Shown in pieces: positions 53,546 to 61,391 of a stretch of 64,000 nucleotides of DNA; within the stretch, counting starts at the first letter, position 1, and each line of letters opens with the position of its first letter. This DNA comes from an uncultured Flavobacteriales bacterium (lineage in GTDB: Bacteria > Bacteroidota > Bacteroidia > Flavobacteriales_G > Salibacteraceae): NCBI GenBank assembly GCA_905479105.1, contig CAJQLE010000001.1, positions 485,628-549,627 of the forward strand, read 5' to 3'. The notes beneath the pieces were generated by a model. That model ran no database searches, was not told where the DNA came from, and was given only the letters and a program-made list of their open reading frames with translations. The translations under genes and the position numbers were made by a program.

Positions 53546-54049
53546 CTATAAGCTTGAAAAAACAAAAGGGCTGCTTACCACTCTGTTACTTTTATTCTCG
53601 GCATTATCTAAAATATAGGTCTCAAACCTTATGGTATCACTGTTTTGGCGAAGATTTGCCAGTCCAAAGTCCTGAACTATTGTTCCTTCCAATAACCAAC
53701 CAGCTCTATTTTTAGATGACCCTGGTATCACAGAAAAGAATGCCAATGTATCACTCAAATTCTCTGGCAAAGGATACCATCGCTCCCATTTATTATCTAT
53801 CAATTCGAATAAAAATGATCTAACAGTTCGTGTGGTATTAGAATCAATTGCTCCGATATGTCCAATGTCTCCTTGGCAGTCGGAAAACTTGACAGTATAG
53901 ATCAGTGTATCGCGCGAATTATTGAGCATTAATGTGTCAAACGTCAATTTCGGCTCTTCTTCTTCACAATTTGTGCGTTCACATGACATAATCAAAGACG
54001 CAAACAGCGCAATACCTACTAACTTTGAAAACACGTTGAGATTGATCAT
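53546..54049 (-). CDS. Lipoprotein of unknown function
   Basis: A 167-residue lipoprotein (lipobox LIMSC, C23), then an acidic stretch (TNCEEEEPK) and a beta-rich domain without recognised motif; Bacteroidota contain many such single-domain lipoproteins. The ATG at 54049 is chosen because it heads the signal peptide; the frame is open 26 codons further upstream into the divergent LuxE-like gene. Only 2 bp separate the two start codons. Confidence 0.72.
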   Translation of the reverse strand: MINLNVFSKLVGIALFASLIMSCERTNCEEEEPKLTFDTLMLNNSRDTLIYTVKFSDCQGDIGHIGAIDSNTTRTVRSFLFELIDNKWERWYPLPENLSDTLAFFSVIPGSSKNRAGWLLEGTIVQDFGLANLRQNSDTIRFETYILDNAENKSNRVVSSPFVFSSL

Positions 54050-54051
54050 AA

Positions 54052-55038
54052 TTGACACATTCGAAGTTACAAATAGCCCACTTATTAAAAGCCATAGGTT
54101 CAGACGAAGACTTTGAGACCTTGGCAAGTAAAAGTTTCGAGCATCAATACAAACGTAATAAGTCCTTTAAAACGTATATCGATCTCATTGGTAAATCAAC
54201 TGCGTCTGCAGCTGGGTCTCCAGCTTTTCTCCCTGTGGAGCTTTTCAAAACACATGATGTTAGGTGTAATGAACTAAACGACCTTCTCTTTTTAAGCAGT
54301 GGGACCAGCGCTGCAAGTGAGCGAGCAAAACACTTTGTTCACGATAAATTTTTGTACAAAGACCTAGCTACAGCTCATTTCGAAGAAAAATATGGACCTC
54401 TTGAGGATTGGGTTATTTTGGCTCTACTTCCTTCTTATATAGAGAATGGAGAGTCCTCTTTAGTTCTTATGGCTGATGGCTTTATAAAAACGGCTCATAA
54501 AAACTCGAAATTCCTTTTACACAAACCTGAAGCGCTTCTTGAGGAATTTAATCACTTGCGCAAATCGAATCAAAAAACACTTCTGATAGGCGTAAGCTAT
54601 GCCCTGCTCGACTTTTGCGAGAAGCATCCCATAAGTTTCCCAGAATTAGTCGTTATGGAAACAGGGGGTATGAAAGGTCGAAGAAAAGAACTCACGAGAT
54701 CAGAACTACACGATGCTTTAAAAAAGGGTTTTCCTAGCTCTGAGATCCACTCCGAATACGGTATGACCGAATTGCTTTCTCAGGCTTACAGCAGCGATGG
54801 AAAATGGTTTTCTCCTCCAAGATGGATGAAAGCATTTACTACAGAAGTAAGCGACCCATTCAAAGTTCTCGGACCGAATCAGCGAGGATTACTCGCATTT
54901 ATTGACCTCGCTAACTATCACAGCTGTTCATTTATTCAAACAAGAGATATTGGAGTAGTAAATGATCAAGGTATATTTACAGTAGAAGGTCGACTTGATA
55001 AAAGTGATTTACGTGGTTGTAACCTTTTGTACACTTAA
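54052..55038 (+). CDS. LuxE-like acyl-protein synthetase
   Basis: A 328-residue protein of the LuxE acyl-protein synthetase/PaaK-related family, which activates a carboxylic acid with ATP. Family features are the N-terminal FETLASKSFEHQYKRNKSF, the nucleotide-loop FLSSGTSAASERAKHF, VVMETGGMKGRRKELTRSEL and SEYGMTELLSQAYS. The TTG at 54052 is the only plausible start, since no ATG occurs in the first half of the protein. In Bacteroidota such genes occur alone, away from any lux operon; the acyl group may be destined for surface glycan or lipid modification. It is followed by a lipoprotein gene. Confidence 0.85.
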   Translation: MTHSKLQIAHLLKAIGSDEDFETLASKSFEHQYKRNKSFKTYIDLIGKSTASAAGSPAFLPVELFKTHDVRCNELNDLLFLSSGTSAASERAKHFVHDKFLYKDLATAHFEEKYGPLEDWVILALLPSYIENGESSLVLMADGFIKTAHKNSKFLLHKPEALLEEFNHLRKSNQKTLLIGVSYALLDFCEKHPISFPELVVMETGGMKGRRKELTRSELHDALKKGFPSSEIHSEYGMTELLSQAYSSDGKWFSPPRWMKAFTTEVSDPFKVLGPNQRGLLAFIDLANYHSCSFIQTRDIGVVNDQGIFTVEGRLDKSDLRGCNLLYT

Positions 55039-55078
55039 CTTAGCGCAATAAATGGCATTGTCTTTTAAAACTAGTTAT

Positions 55079-55606
55079 ATGAAACGCATTCTCTTTTCAT
55101 TGATTTTATTCCTTGGCCTCTCTAGCTGTTCGTCTAGGCTAATTATGAAGCAATCAGAAATTGAAAAATTTAAGCTTACTGAAAGTATCCTATCACAAGT
55201 GCAGCTTTTCAATTCTCATTATTTGGTTTTAACGCGCTATGAAAAGGGAACCGAAGATCAACTTGCCACTAAAGGAAAGGTAAACTTAAGCTATGGTCAA
55301 GAAGTCGATCAAGTTCTTATAAAAGACCTCACTAAAGGGAAAATCATAAAATTTATGGATGGTAACCGCATCGCTGTCGCATTTGAACCAGATGAATCAA
55401 AGTATCTCATTTTCGGGCCAAATGAAGGTGGTGACATTTACTTTCTTCAGGCCCTAAGTTGGGAGAATAGCCGCGGAAAAATTCAATACGGAGATAAGAT
55501 TTACTACACCAATCCTGATGTTTCAAAGTGTTCTGTCTTTTACAAATTGAAAAAGGAGTATCGTCAGAACAAAAATGTACGCACAGCAAAAGGGAATAAA
55601 GTCTAG
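55079..55606 (+). CDS. Lipoprotein of unknown function
   Basis: A 175-residue lipoprotein (lipobox LSSC, C17). The ATG at 55079 opens MKRILFSLILFLGLSSC; a start at 55052 would add nine codons before the signal. The mature part is charged and beta-rich (HYLVLTRYEKGTEDQLATKG, KYLIFGPNEGGDIYFL) with no recognised motif. It is 40 bp after the LuxE-like gene and may be co-transcribed. Confidence 0.72.
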   Translation: MKRILFSLILFLGLSSCSSRLIMKQSEIEKFKLTESILSQVQLFNSHYLVLTRYEKGTEDQLATKGKVNLSYGQEVDQVLIKDLTKGKIIKFMDGNRIAVAFEPDESKYLIFGPNEGGDIYFLQALSWENSRGKIQYGDKIYYTNPDVSKCSVFYKLKKEYRQNKNVRTAKGNKV

Positions 55607-55656
55607 CCCATCATCTTTCGTAGCCTATCATTAACCTATTAGAGATCACGCTTTCT

Positions 55657-55672
55657 TGTGACAAGAGTCACG
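55657..55672. promoter_or_regulatory. Crp/Fnr-like palindrome upstream of the DUF2892 gene
   Basis: TGTGA-N6-TCACG, with a perfect GTGAC-N4-GTCAC core at 55658-55671, about 56 bp before the DUF2892 ATG. This matches the layout of Crp/Fnr family sites. A -7 box was not clearly found, so its effect (activation or repression) is unknown. Confidence 0.5.
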
Positions 55673-55727
55673 CCCATCTCTCTAGTCATCATCTAGCTTT
55701 GACTTTCATTAATCAAAACACACACCG

Positions 55728-55937
55728 ATGAAAAAGAATATGGGCACGACCGACAAAATTGTGAGAATAACTCTGGCATTTGTGATTGCTGGTTTGTATA
55801 TCACAGGAATAATTAATGGAATAATTGCCATAGTAGGACTTGTTTTAGCTGCCGTCTTTATCCTGACAAGCTTCATCGGCACTTGTCCACTGTACTTGCC
55901 ATTTGGCCTCAGCACTTTGCGCAATAAGTTGAAATAA
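55728..55937 (+). CDS. DUF2892 (YgaP-like) small membrane protein
   Basis: A 69-residue protein with two membrane helices (about 13-30 and 32-50) and the family motif GTCPLYLPFGLST at the end of helix two. DUF2892 is the membrane anchor seen in YgaP rhodaneses; alone it has no known activity. It lies 128 bp upstream of arsR, behind its own terminator, so it is not clearly part of the arsenic operon. The single cysteine in GTCPLY is conserved. Confidence 0.88.
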   Translation: MKKNMGTTDKIVRITLAFVIAGLYITGIINGIIAIVGLVLAAVFILTSFIGTCPLYLPFGLSTLRNKLK

Positions 55938-55951
55938 ATAATAAGCCAAAC

Positions 55952-55985
55952 AATACAAAAGGCAACCGAAGTTGTCTTTTGTATT
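55952..55985 (+). terminator. Rho-independent terminator after the DUF2892 gene
   Basis: A stem of about 15 bp (AATACAAAAGGCAAC against GTTGTCTTTTGTATT, one G-U pair) with loop CGAA, 14 bp after the DUF2892 stop. It separates that gene from the arsenic operon. Confidence 0.85.
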
Positions 55986-56037
55986 TCTTGAACTCGTAAA
56001 TAAAAACCTCCCAAGTTTATCAGAAATCAATTCTTTA

Positions 56038-56053
56038 ATCGTAATATTGCGAT
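56038..56053 (+). promoter_or_regulatory. arsR: Probable ArsR operator overlapping the arsR promoter
   Basis: ATCGTAATATTGCGAT is a 16-bp palindrome with one mismatched pair, lying 12 bp before the arsR ATG. It covers TAATATTG (56042-56049), a -7 box with one mismatch, so binding there would block transcription. ATCG-AATATT-CGAT palindromes are a usual operator type for ArsR/SmtB repressors. Confidence 0.65.
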
Positions 56054-56065
56054 GAAGCAATCAAC

Positions 56066-56401
56066 ATGGGAATTACTAAAGCAGACCTCTTCACAGAAGA
56101 ACAAAATCATATCAGCTCAATCGCTAAAGTGCTTGGTCATCCAGCAAGAATTGCCATTGTTGAGCATTTACTGTCTGTGAATCAGTGCATCAATAGTGAT
56201 TTGGTGAATGAACTTGGCCTGGCCCAAGCAACCATCAGTCAGCACCTTAAAGAACTAAAGTCAGCCAACATTATACAAGGAACAATTGAAGGAACATCAA
56301 TGTGCTACTGCATCAACCCAAAAGAATGGGGTCTGATTCAAGGGCTATTCAATAATTTATTCAATCAATATCAGCACACCACCACAGGCGATTGCTGTTA
56401 A
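56066..56401 (+). CDS. arsR: ArsR family metalloregulator
   Basis: A 111-residue winged-helix repressor, first gene of the arsenic operon. The recognition helix region is LVNELGLAQATISQHLKELK (47-66). The canonical ELCVCDL metal site is replaced by QCINSDL, with only C41; other cysteines are C80 and C82 (MCYC) and C110-C111 at the very C-terminus. As(III) binding through a non-classical set of cysteines is therefore expected, as in other ArsR subtypes with relocated sites. It should repress the operon through the palindrome at 56038-56053. Confidence 0.88.
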   Translation: MGITKADLFTEEQNHISSIAKVLGHPARIAIVEHLLSVNQCINSDLVNELGLAQATISQHLKELKSANIIQGTIEGTSMCYCINPKEWGLIQGLFNNLFNQYQHTTTGDCC

Positions 56402-56411
56402 AATAGAAATC

Positions 56412-57302
56412 ATGAATACAGAACAAGAACTCAAAGAAATTGTACGAGAAAAGTACAGCAAGATCGCTCTGCAGGAAAAGGACTTGAATGCAGCATCATG
56501 CTGTGGCGCGACCTCTACTTCTAATAAAATCTACAACATCATGATGGACGACTACACTGAGGTAGACGGTTATGCCTCTGATGCTGACCTAGGGTTAGGA
56601 TGTGGATTGCCTACAGCGTTTGCCCATATTAATAAAGGTGATACGGTGATTGATTTAGGCTCGGGAGCTGGAAATGACTGCTTTGTAGCCCGCCATGAAA
56701 CAGGAGCCGAAGGCAAGGTGATCGGTATTGATTTTACTGAAGCCATGATCACCAAAGCAAGAGAAAATGCAGACAAATTGGGCTACAACAACGTAGAATT
56801 TCGCTCAGGAGATATAGAGTCAATGCCCGTTGTTGATTCAACAGCAGATGTTGTGGTCAGCAATTGCGTGCTTAACCTTGTCCCAAACAAACAAGCTGTA
56901 ATCAAAGATATTTTCAGGGTCTTAAAACCTGGTGGTCATTTCAGCATTTCGGATATCGTGTTGGTGGGTGAATTGCCTGATGCATTGAGAAAAGATGCGG
57001 AAATGTATGCTGGATGTGTAGCAGGAGCGGTTCAAAAGGGTGATTACTTAGGCTTCATTGAGCAGCAAGGATTTCATAATATCACTATTCAAAAAGAGAA
57101 AACCATCACCATTCCGAACGATATATTAGAAAAATACTTGACCACAGAACAGATGGACTCGTTCCAAAATGGAAATACTGGAATTTTCAGCGTTACCGTT
57201 TTTGCTGAGAAACCGGGCGTTAAAACACCCAAGTTCAAGGTAAAAATTGCCGACCTAAATACCTCATCAAACGCTTGCACACCTGAATCAGGTTGCTGCT
57301 AA
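56412..57302 (+). CDS. arsM: Arsenite S-adenosylmethionine methyltransferase
   Basis: A 296-residue methyltransferase that methylates As(III), making volatile or less toxic species. SAM motif VIDLGSGAGNDCF (79-91). The cysteines expected to bind arsenite are present: C64 (LGLGCGLP), C152 (SNCVLNLVP) and C202 (YAGCVAGA), with a further CC pair at 30-31. The C-terminus NACTPESGCC is Cys-rich. It starts 10 bp after arsR and 10 bp before arsC. Confidence 0.93.
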   Translation: MNTEQELKEIVREKYSKIALQEKDLNAASCCGATSTSNKIYNIMMDDYTEVDGYASDADLGLGCGLPTAFAHINKGDTVIDLGSGAGNDCFVARHETGAEGKVIGIDFTEAMITKARENADKLGYNNVEFRSGDIESMPVVDSTADVVVSNCVLNLVPNKQAVIKDIFRVLKPGGHFSISDIVLVGELPDALRKDAEMYAGCVAGAVQKGDYLGFIEQQGFHNITIQKEKTITIPNDILEKYLTTEQMDSFQNGNTGIFSVTVFAEKPGVKTPKFKVKIADLNTSSNACTPESGCC

Positions 57303-57312
57303 AAACACAATT

Positions 57313-57939
57313 ATGAAAGATCAACTCATCGCATCACTAAAGTCATTTGAAGCGAATATCTCTTCTCTGAGCGAAGAGCGAAAAGAGAAACTATTGCCTC
57401 TTGTTTATTACATCTTGGATAATCAACGAGATAACGATCCTTCTGAACTCATCTTTGTGTGTACTCATAACGCGCGAAGAAGTCATATGGCTCAACTATG
57501 GGCTGCAGCTGCTGCCTTGTATTGCGATCTTGAAAATATCGAAACCTTCTCCGGTGGTATTGAAGTAACGCGCATCCATCCAAATGCCTTGGCTTCGCTA
57601 GAAAGAAGTGGATTTGAATTTTCAGGCGATGATGATGGAAAAAATCCATCTTTTCTTGTACAACTCGGAGAAAGTATCATGCTTGAAGTGTTCTCAAAGG
57701 CTTATGGTGATGATACCAACCCACAAAAGAATTTCGCAGCGGTATTGGTTTGCTCAGAAGTAGCAGAGGCGTGTCCAAATGTTGAAGGCGCTTCTCTTCG
57801 TCTTCCTATATCCTATGATGATCCAAAAGAATTTGATGGGTCAGAAAAAGCGGAGGAAATGTATGATAAGCGAAGTGTCGAAATAGGAACAGAGATGCTC
57901 TACGTTATGAAAACTGTATCTGAAAAACTGGCTTCTTGA
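57313..57939 (+). CDS. arsC: Arsenate reductase (low-molecular-weight phosphatase fold)
   Basis: A 208-residue ArsC-like protein that reduces arsenate to arsenite. The P-loop FVCTHNARRSHMAQLW has the nucleophile C50. Further on, LVCSEVAEACPNVEG holds the second and third redox cysteines in the position seen in thioredoxin-linked enzymes, and ISYDDPKEF supplies the general acid. It is longer than the typical 130-140 residues because of an N-terminal helical extension (1-45), as is usual for Bacteroidota members. Its stop overlaps the acr3 start by 4 bp. Confidence 0.9.
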   Translation: MKDQLIASLKSFEANISSLSEERKEKLLPLVYYILDNQRDNDPSELIFVCTHNARRSHMAQLWAAAAALYCDLENIETFSGGIEVTRIHPNALASLERSGFEFSGDDDGKNPSFLVQLGESIMLEVFSKAYGDDTNPQKNFAAVLVCSEVAEACPNVEGASLRLPISYDDPKEFDGSEKAEEMYDKRSVEIGTEMLYVMKTVSEKLAS

Positions 57940-58958
57940 AAGGAATCAGCTTTTTCGAGAAATACCTGACGTTGTGGGTTGTTTTGTGCATTGGCTTTGG
58001 CATCGGAATAGGTGCATTGCTTGGTGATGATATTAAAATCATTGCCGACTGGGAATATGCACACGTAAATATTCCCGTTGCTATTCTTGTTTGGATGATG
58101 GTCTTTCCCATGATGGTTCAAATTGATTTTGGATCATTAAAAAATGTCCGTAAAAACTTGAAGGGATTAGGTCTGACCGTAATCGTCAATTGGTTGATCA
58201 AGCCTTTTACAATGGCGTTTTTCGCTTGGATATTCTTTGACAACATTTTCGCTGCATGGATAAGTCCTGAGCTTGCAGATGAATACATTGCCGGGGCAAT
58301 TTTACTCGGGGCAGCACCTTGCACCGCCATGGTCTTTGTGTGGTCGTATTTAAGTAAAGGAGATGCCAATTACACCTTGGTGCAAGTGTCGGTCAATGAC
58401 CTAATTCTTTTGGTGGCGTTCGTTCCCATAGTTCAACTACTCCTTGGAATTACAGATTTTCAAATCCCTTATGATGTGCTTGTTACTTCGGTCATAGCAT
58501 TTGTTGTGATTCCTTTAGCCGCTGGGTTTCTTGTAAATAAATGGCTCATAAGCGCTAGAGGACTGGAATGGTTTAATGCTCAATTTCTGCCTAAACTAAA
58601 GCCTCTATCAATTACTGCATTGTTATCGACTCTTGTGTTATTGTTTGCTTTTCAAGGTGATCAAATTCTGAACGCCCCATTCTTTATCTTGCTGATTGCC
58701 ATTCCGCTGACGCTTCAGACCTACTTCATCTTTTTCTTGAGTTGGTTTGCCGGCAGGTTTTTGAAACTGCCTTATCAAATATGCGCACCCGCGGCTATGA
58801 TAGGTGCAAGCAATTTCTTCGAACTTGCGGTTGCTGTGGCGATTGCACTCTTTGGCCTTAATTCTGGCGCTGCTCTTGTAACAGTTGTAGGTGTGCTAAT
58901 TGAAGTACCGATAATGCTTAGTCTGGTGAAAATCGCCAAGAAATGGAGCTATCGTTAA
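57936..58958 (+). CDS. acr3: Arsenite efflux permease ACR3
   Basis: A 340-residue transporter of the ACR3/BASS fold with ten membrane helices. The TTG start at 57936 overlaps the arsC stop (TTGA), giving translational coupling. The conserved cysteine is in LLGAAPCTAMVFVWSYLSKG, and the following ANYTLVQVSVNDLIL is characteristic. It should expel As(III) produced by ArsC. It is the last gene of the operon, 10 bp before the convergent tyrS. Confidence 0.93.
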   Translation: MKGISFFEKYLTLWVVLCIGFGIGIGALLGDDIKIIADWEYAHVNIPVAILVWMMVFPMMVQIDFGSLKNVRKNLKGLGLTVIVNWLIKPFTMAFFAWIFFDNIFAAWISPELADEYIAGAILLGAAPCTAMVFVWSYLSKGDANYTLVQVSVNDLILLVAFVPIVQLLLGITDFQIPYDVLVTSVIAFVVIPLAAGFLVNKWLISARGLEWFNAQFLPKLKPLSITALLSTLVLLFAFQGDQILNAPFFILLIAIPLTLQTYFIFFLSWFAGRFLKLPYQICAPAAMIGASNFFELAVAVAIALFGLNSGAALVTVVGVLIEVPIMLSLVKIAKKWSYR

Positions 58959-58968
58959 TCGATCTTTT

Positions 58969-60243
58969 CTATTCGGCAATCACCAAGAAGTAGTTCTTTT
59001 TGCCTCTTTGAAGTAGAAGGTATTTACCGGCAATTAAATTGGATGAAGAGGAGGTAAACGCATCATCAACTTTATTCTTGTTGATAGAAATTGAATTCTC
59101 CTTGAGTGCCCTTCTTGCCTCACCATTCGAAGCAAGGAAGCCGGTTTTCTCAGCAAGTAGATCTACAATGCTCATCCCATTTTCAATTTCAGCTTTTGAA
59201 ACTCGTCCTTGTGGAACGCCTTCAAAAACATCAAGCACGGTGGCCTCATTTAAACTCATCAGCGCCTCGCTTGTAGCCTTTCCAAACAGCACCTCAGATG
59301 CGTTGATTGCATTTTCCAAATCACCTGATGAATGCACTCTAGCGGTTAACTCATCAGCCAAAGCGCGCTGCATTGCACGTAAATGAGGTGCTTCAGCATG
59401 CTCGGCTTCCAATGCTTCAATTTCTTGTTGAGTCTTCAGAGAAAAAACACGCATATAGTTGCTCACATCGCCATCAGCGGTATTGAGTAAAAACTGATAG
59501 AATTTATACGGAGAGGTTCTATTCGGGTCCAACCATACATTTCCACCTTCAGTTTTTCCAAACTTCGTTCCGTCAGCTTTCTTAATTAATGGTGTCGTCA
59601 AAGCATATGCTTCCCCCGACCCCATTCTTCGAATCAGTTCCGTTCCCGTTGTAATGTTTCCCCATTGATCGCTACCACCCATTTGGATGTTGCACCCATA
59701 ATTCTTCCATAAATGATAGAAATCATAGCCCTGAATCAATTGGTAGCTGAACTCGGTAAAAGACATTCCATTCTCTTGTCTGTTCTTCACTGAATCTTTG
59801 GCCAGCATATAATTGATAGAAATATGCTTTCCTACATCGCGTATAAATCCTAGAAAATCAAACTCTTTAAACCAATCATAGTTATTGACGATTTTGGCTG
59901 CATGCTCCCCATCAAAATCGAGGAATTTTTCAAGTTGCTTTTTCTGACTATCCAGGTTATGTTGAAGTAAATCAACACTCAATAAATTGCGTTCAGCTAA
60001 CTTTCCACTTGGATCTCCAACCATTCCAGTAGCTCCACCAACTAATGCAATCGGATTGTTCCCAGTGCGTTGAAAGTGGGTAAGAGTCATCACCTGCACC
60101 ATGTTGCCAATTCCTAAAGAATCAGCGGTAGGGTCGAAACCGATATAGCCGGTGGCTCCTCCTTTCGCAACAAGTTCTTCTGTGCCTGGAACCATGTCTT
60201 GCAACATGCCTCTCCAGCGCAATTCTTCTACAAAATTGTTCAT
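58969..60243 (-). CDS. tyrS: Tyrosyl-tRNA synthetase
   Basis: A 424-residue class I synthetase that charges tRNA-Tyr. The overall sequence is typical ([43 protein letters not shown] as the KMSKS-type loop near residue 230, and a C-terminal S4-like domain about 355-424). The HIGH motif at 44-47 reads GIGN: the second His to Asn change is common in TyrRS, but the first His being Gly is unusual, because that His stabilises the transition state of tyrosine activation. Since the rest is intact, it is most likely functional. A -7 box TATTTTTG lies 20 bp upstream. Confidence 0.93.
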   Translation of the reverse strand: MNNFVEELRWRGMLQDMVPGTEELVAKGGATGYIGFDPTADSLGIGNMVQVMTLTHFQRTGNNPIALVGGATGMVGDPSGKLAERNLLSVDLLQHNLDSQKKQLEKFLDFDGEHAAKIVNNYDWFKEFDFLGFIRDVGKHISINYMLAKDSVKNRQENGMSFTEFSYQLIQGYDFYHLWKNYGCNIQMGGSDQWGNITTGTELIRRMGSGEAYALTTPLIKKADGTKFGKTEGGNVWLDPNRTSPYKFYQFLLNTADGDVSNYMRVFSLKTQQEIEALEAEHAEAPHLRAMQRALADELTARVHSSGDLENAINASEVLFGKATSEALMSLNEATVLDVFEGVPQGRVSKAEIENGMSIVDLLAEKTGFLASNGEARRALKENSISINKNKVDDAFTSSSSNLIAGKYLLLQRGKKNYFLVIAE

Positions 60244-60263
60244 ATCTTACCTCGTTTGGGCGG

Positions 60264-60271
60264 CAAAAATA
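60264..60271 (-). promoter_or_regulatory. -7 box of tyrS
   Basis: Minus-strand TATTTTTG, a full match to TAnnTTTG, 20 bp before the tyrS ATG. No -33 TTG is present at 19 bp. Confidence 0.45.
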
Positions 60272-60304
60272 AGCTTATATCATCTTAAGGATAGGATGAT
60301 GTCT

Positions 60305-61300
60305 TTACTCATTTAGGATCTCGAAAAGCTTATCCAGGTTAGGAGTAAGTATAATCTCAATTCTCCTGTTCTTTGCTTTTCCCTCAGCCGTGCTGTTATC
60401 GGCAACAGGAATATACTCTCCTCGGCCAGCAGCGGTGAGCATTGTGTTGTCCATTCCACCATCATTGGTCATTATTTTAACAACAGATGTTGCCCGCACA
60501 ACAGAAAGGTCCCAATTATCCTTGATTGCTCCTGAACCATTGAAAGGATCTGAATCAGTATGTCCTTCTACCAAAATGGTTATGTCTTTTTCATTTTTAA
60601 TTACTGCTGCTAAATCAAGCAGCGCCTTTCTTCCTTCTGAATTAACCACAGTGCTGCCACTTGGGAATAATAATTTGGCCTCTAGACTAACGTAAATTTT
60701 GCCGTTGCGCTGCTCTACCGTAAGGCCTTTATCAGCAAAGCCAGTAAGCGCAGCAGCGATGCGATCTTTCAATGCACGCACAGCAGCATCTTTATCAGCA
60801 ATAATGCTCTCCAACTCTTTAACCCTTGCCTCTCGTTTTTCAAGTTCAACTTGAAGATCATTAAGTCTTTGCTCTTTTGCACCCAATTGTTTTTCAAGCT
60901 CTCTTAAATCATCCTCCCTTCTTTGCAGGTCGAGTTGAGTCTCCCTCAACGCTTCGAGTAATTCTCTATTTTCTCTATCTCCCTCGTTTCTTGATCGGCT
61001 TAATCGATCAGTCAATTCTTCGTTAAGCTTGTCTAAAGTCTTATACTTTGCTTCTACTTTTCTGTAGTACTTGCCATCTGTAGTGGTATCCTTCTTCAAC
61101 TGCTCGAAAACCTTGGTTAGTTGAGCCAAGTCCGCGCTTAGCTCTTCATTCTCTGCGGTTAGTTTTCTATTGGTATTGGTCAACGACTCTCTATCGTTTT
61201 CACAGCTTTCTTGTTTAGCCTTCAATTCTTGATACTGACGTGATGGAACACACGATGAAACAGTAATCATCACAATCGATAATAACACAATACTTCTCAT
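60305..61300 (-). CDS. OmpA-family lipoprotein with long coiled coil
   Basis: A 331-residue lipoprotein (lipobox VSSC, C17). The ATG at 61300 heads the signal; the frame is open 13 codons upstream. Residues about 25-190 form a long coiled coil rich in Glu, Lys and Leu, and residues about 215-331 the OmpA peptidoglycan-binding domain (LVEGHTDSDPFNG, AKNRRIEIIL). This architecture tethers the outer membrane to peptidoglycan, like Pal but with a stalk. It is a single gene; the substrate-binding gene upstream is on the same strand, 91 bp away. Confidence 0.9.
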   Translation of the reverse strand: MRSIVLLSIVMITVSSCVPSRQYQELKAKQESCENDRESLTNTNRKLTAENEELSADLAQLTKVFEQLKKDTTTDGKYYRKVEAKYKTLDKLNEELTDRLSRSRNEGDRENRELLEALRETQLDLQRREDDLRELEKQLGAKEQRLNDLQVELEKREARVKELESIIADKDAAVRALKDRIAAALTGFADKGLTVEQRNGKIYVSLEAKLLFPSGSTVVNSEGRKALLDLAAVIKNEKDITILVEGHTDSDPFNGSGAIKDNWDLSVVRATSVVKIMTNDGGMDNTMLTAAGRGEYIPVADNSTAEGKAKNRRIEIILTPNLDKLFEILNE

Positions 61301-61391
61301 ACCTTTTTGACTTTGAATATTTAGCAAAGCTACCGGCAAGAAGAACGAAGAAAATCAGAAGTAGCAGGAATTATGAACAGCCTCTTTTTCG

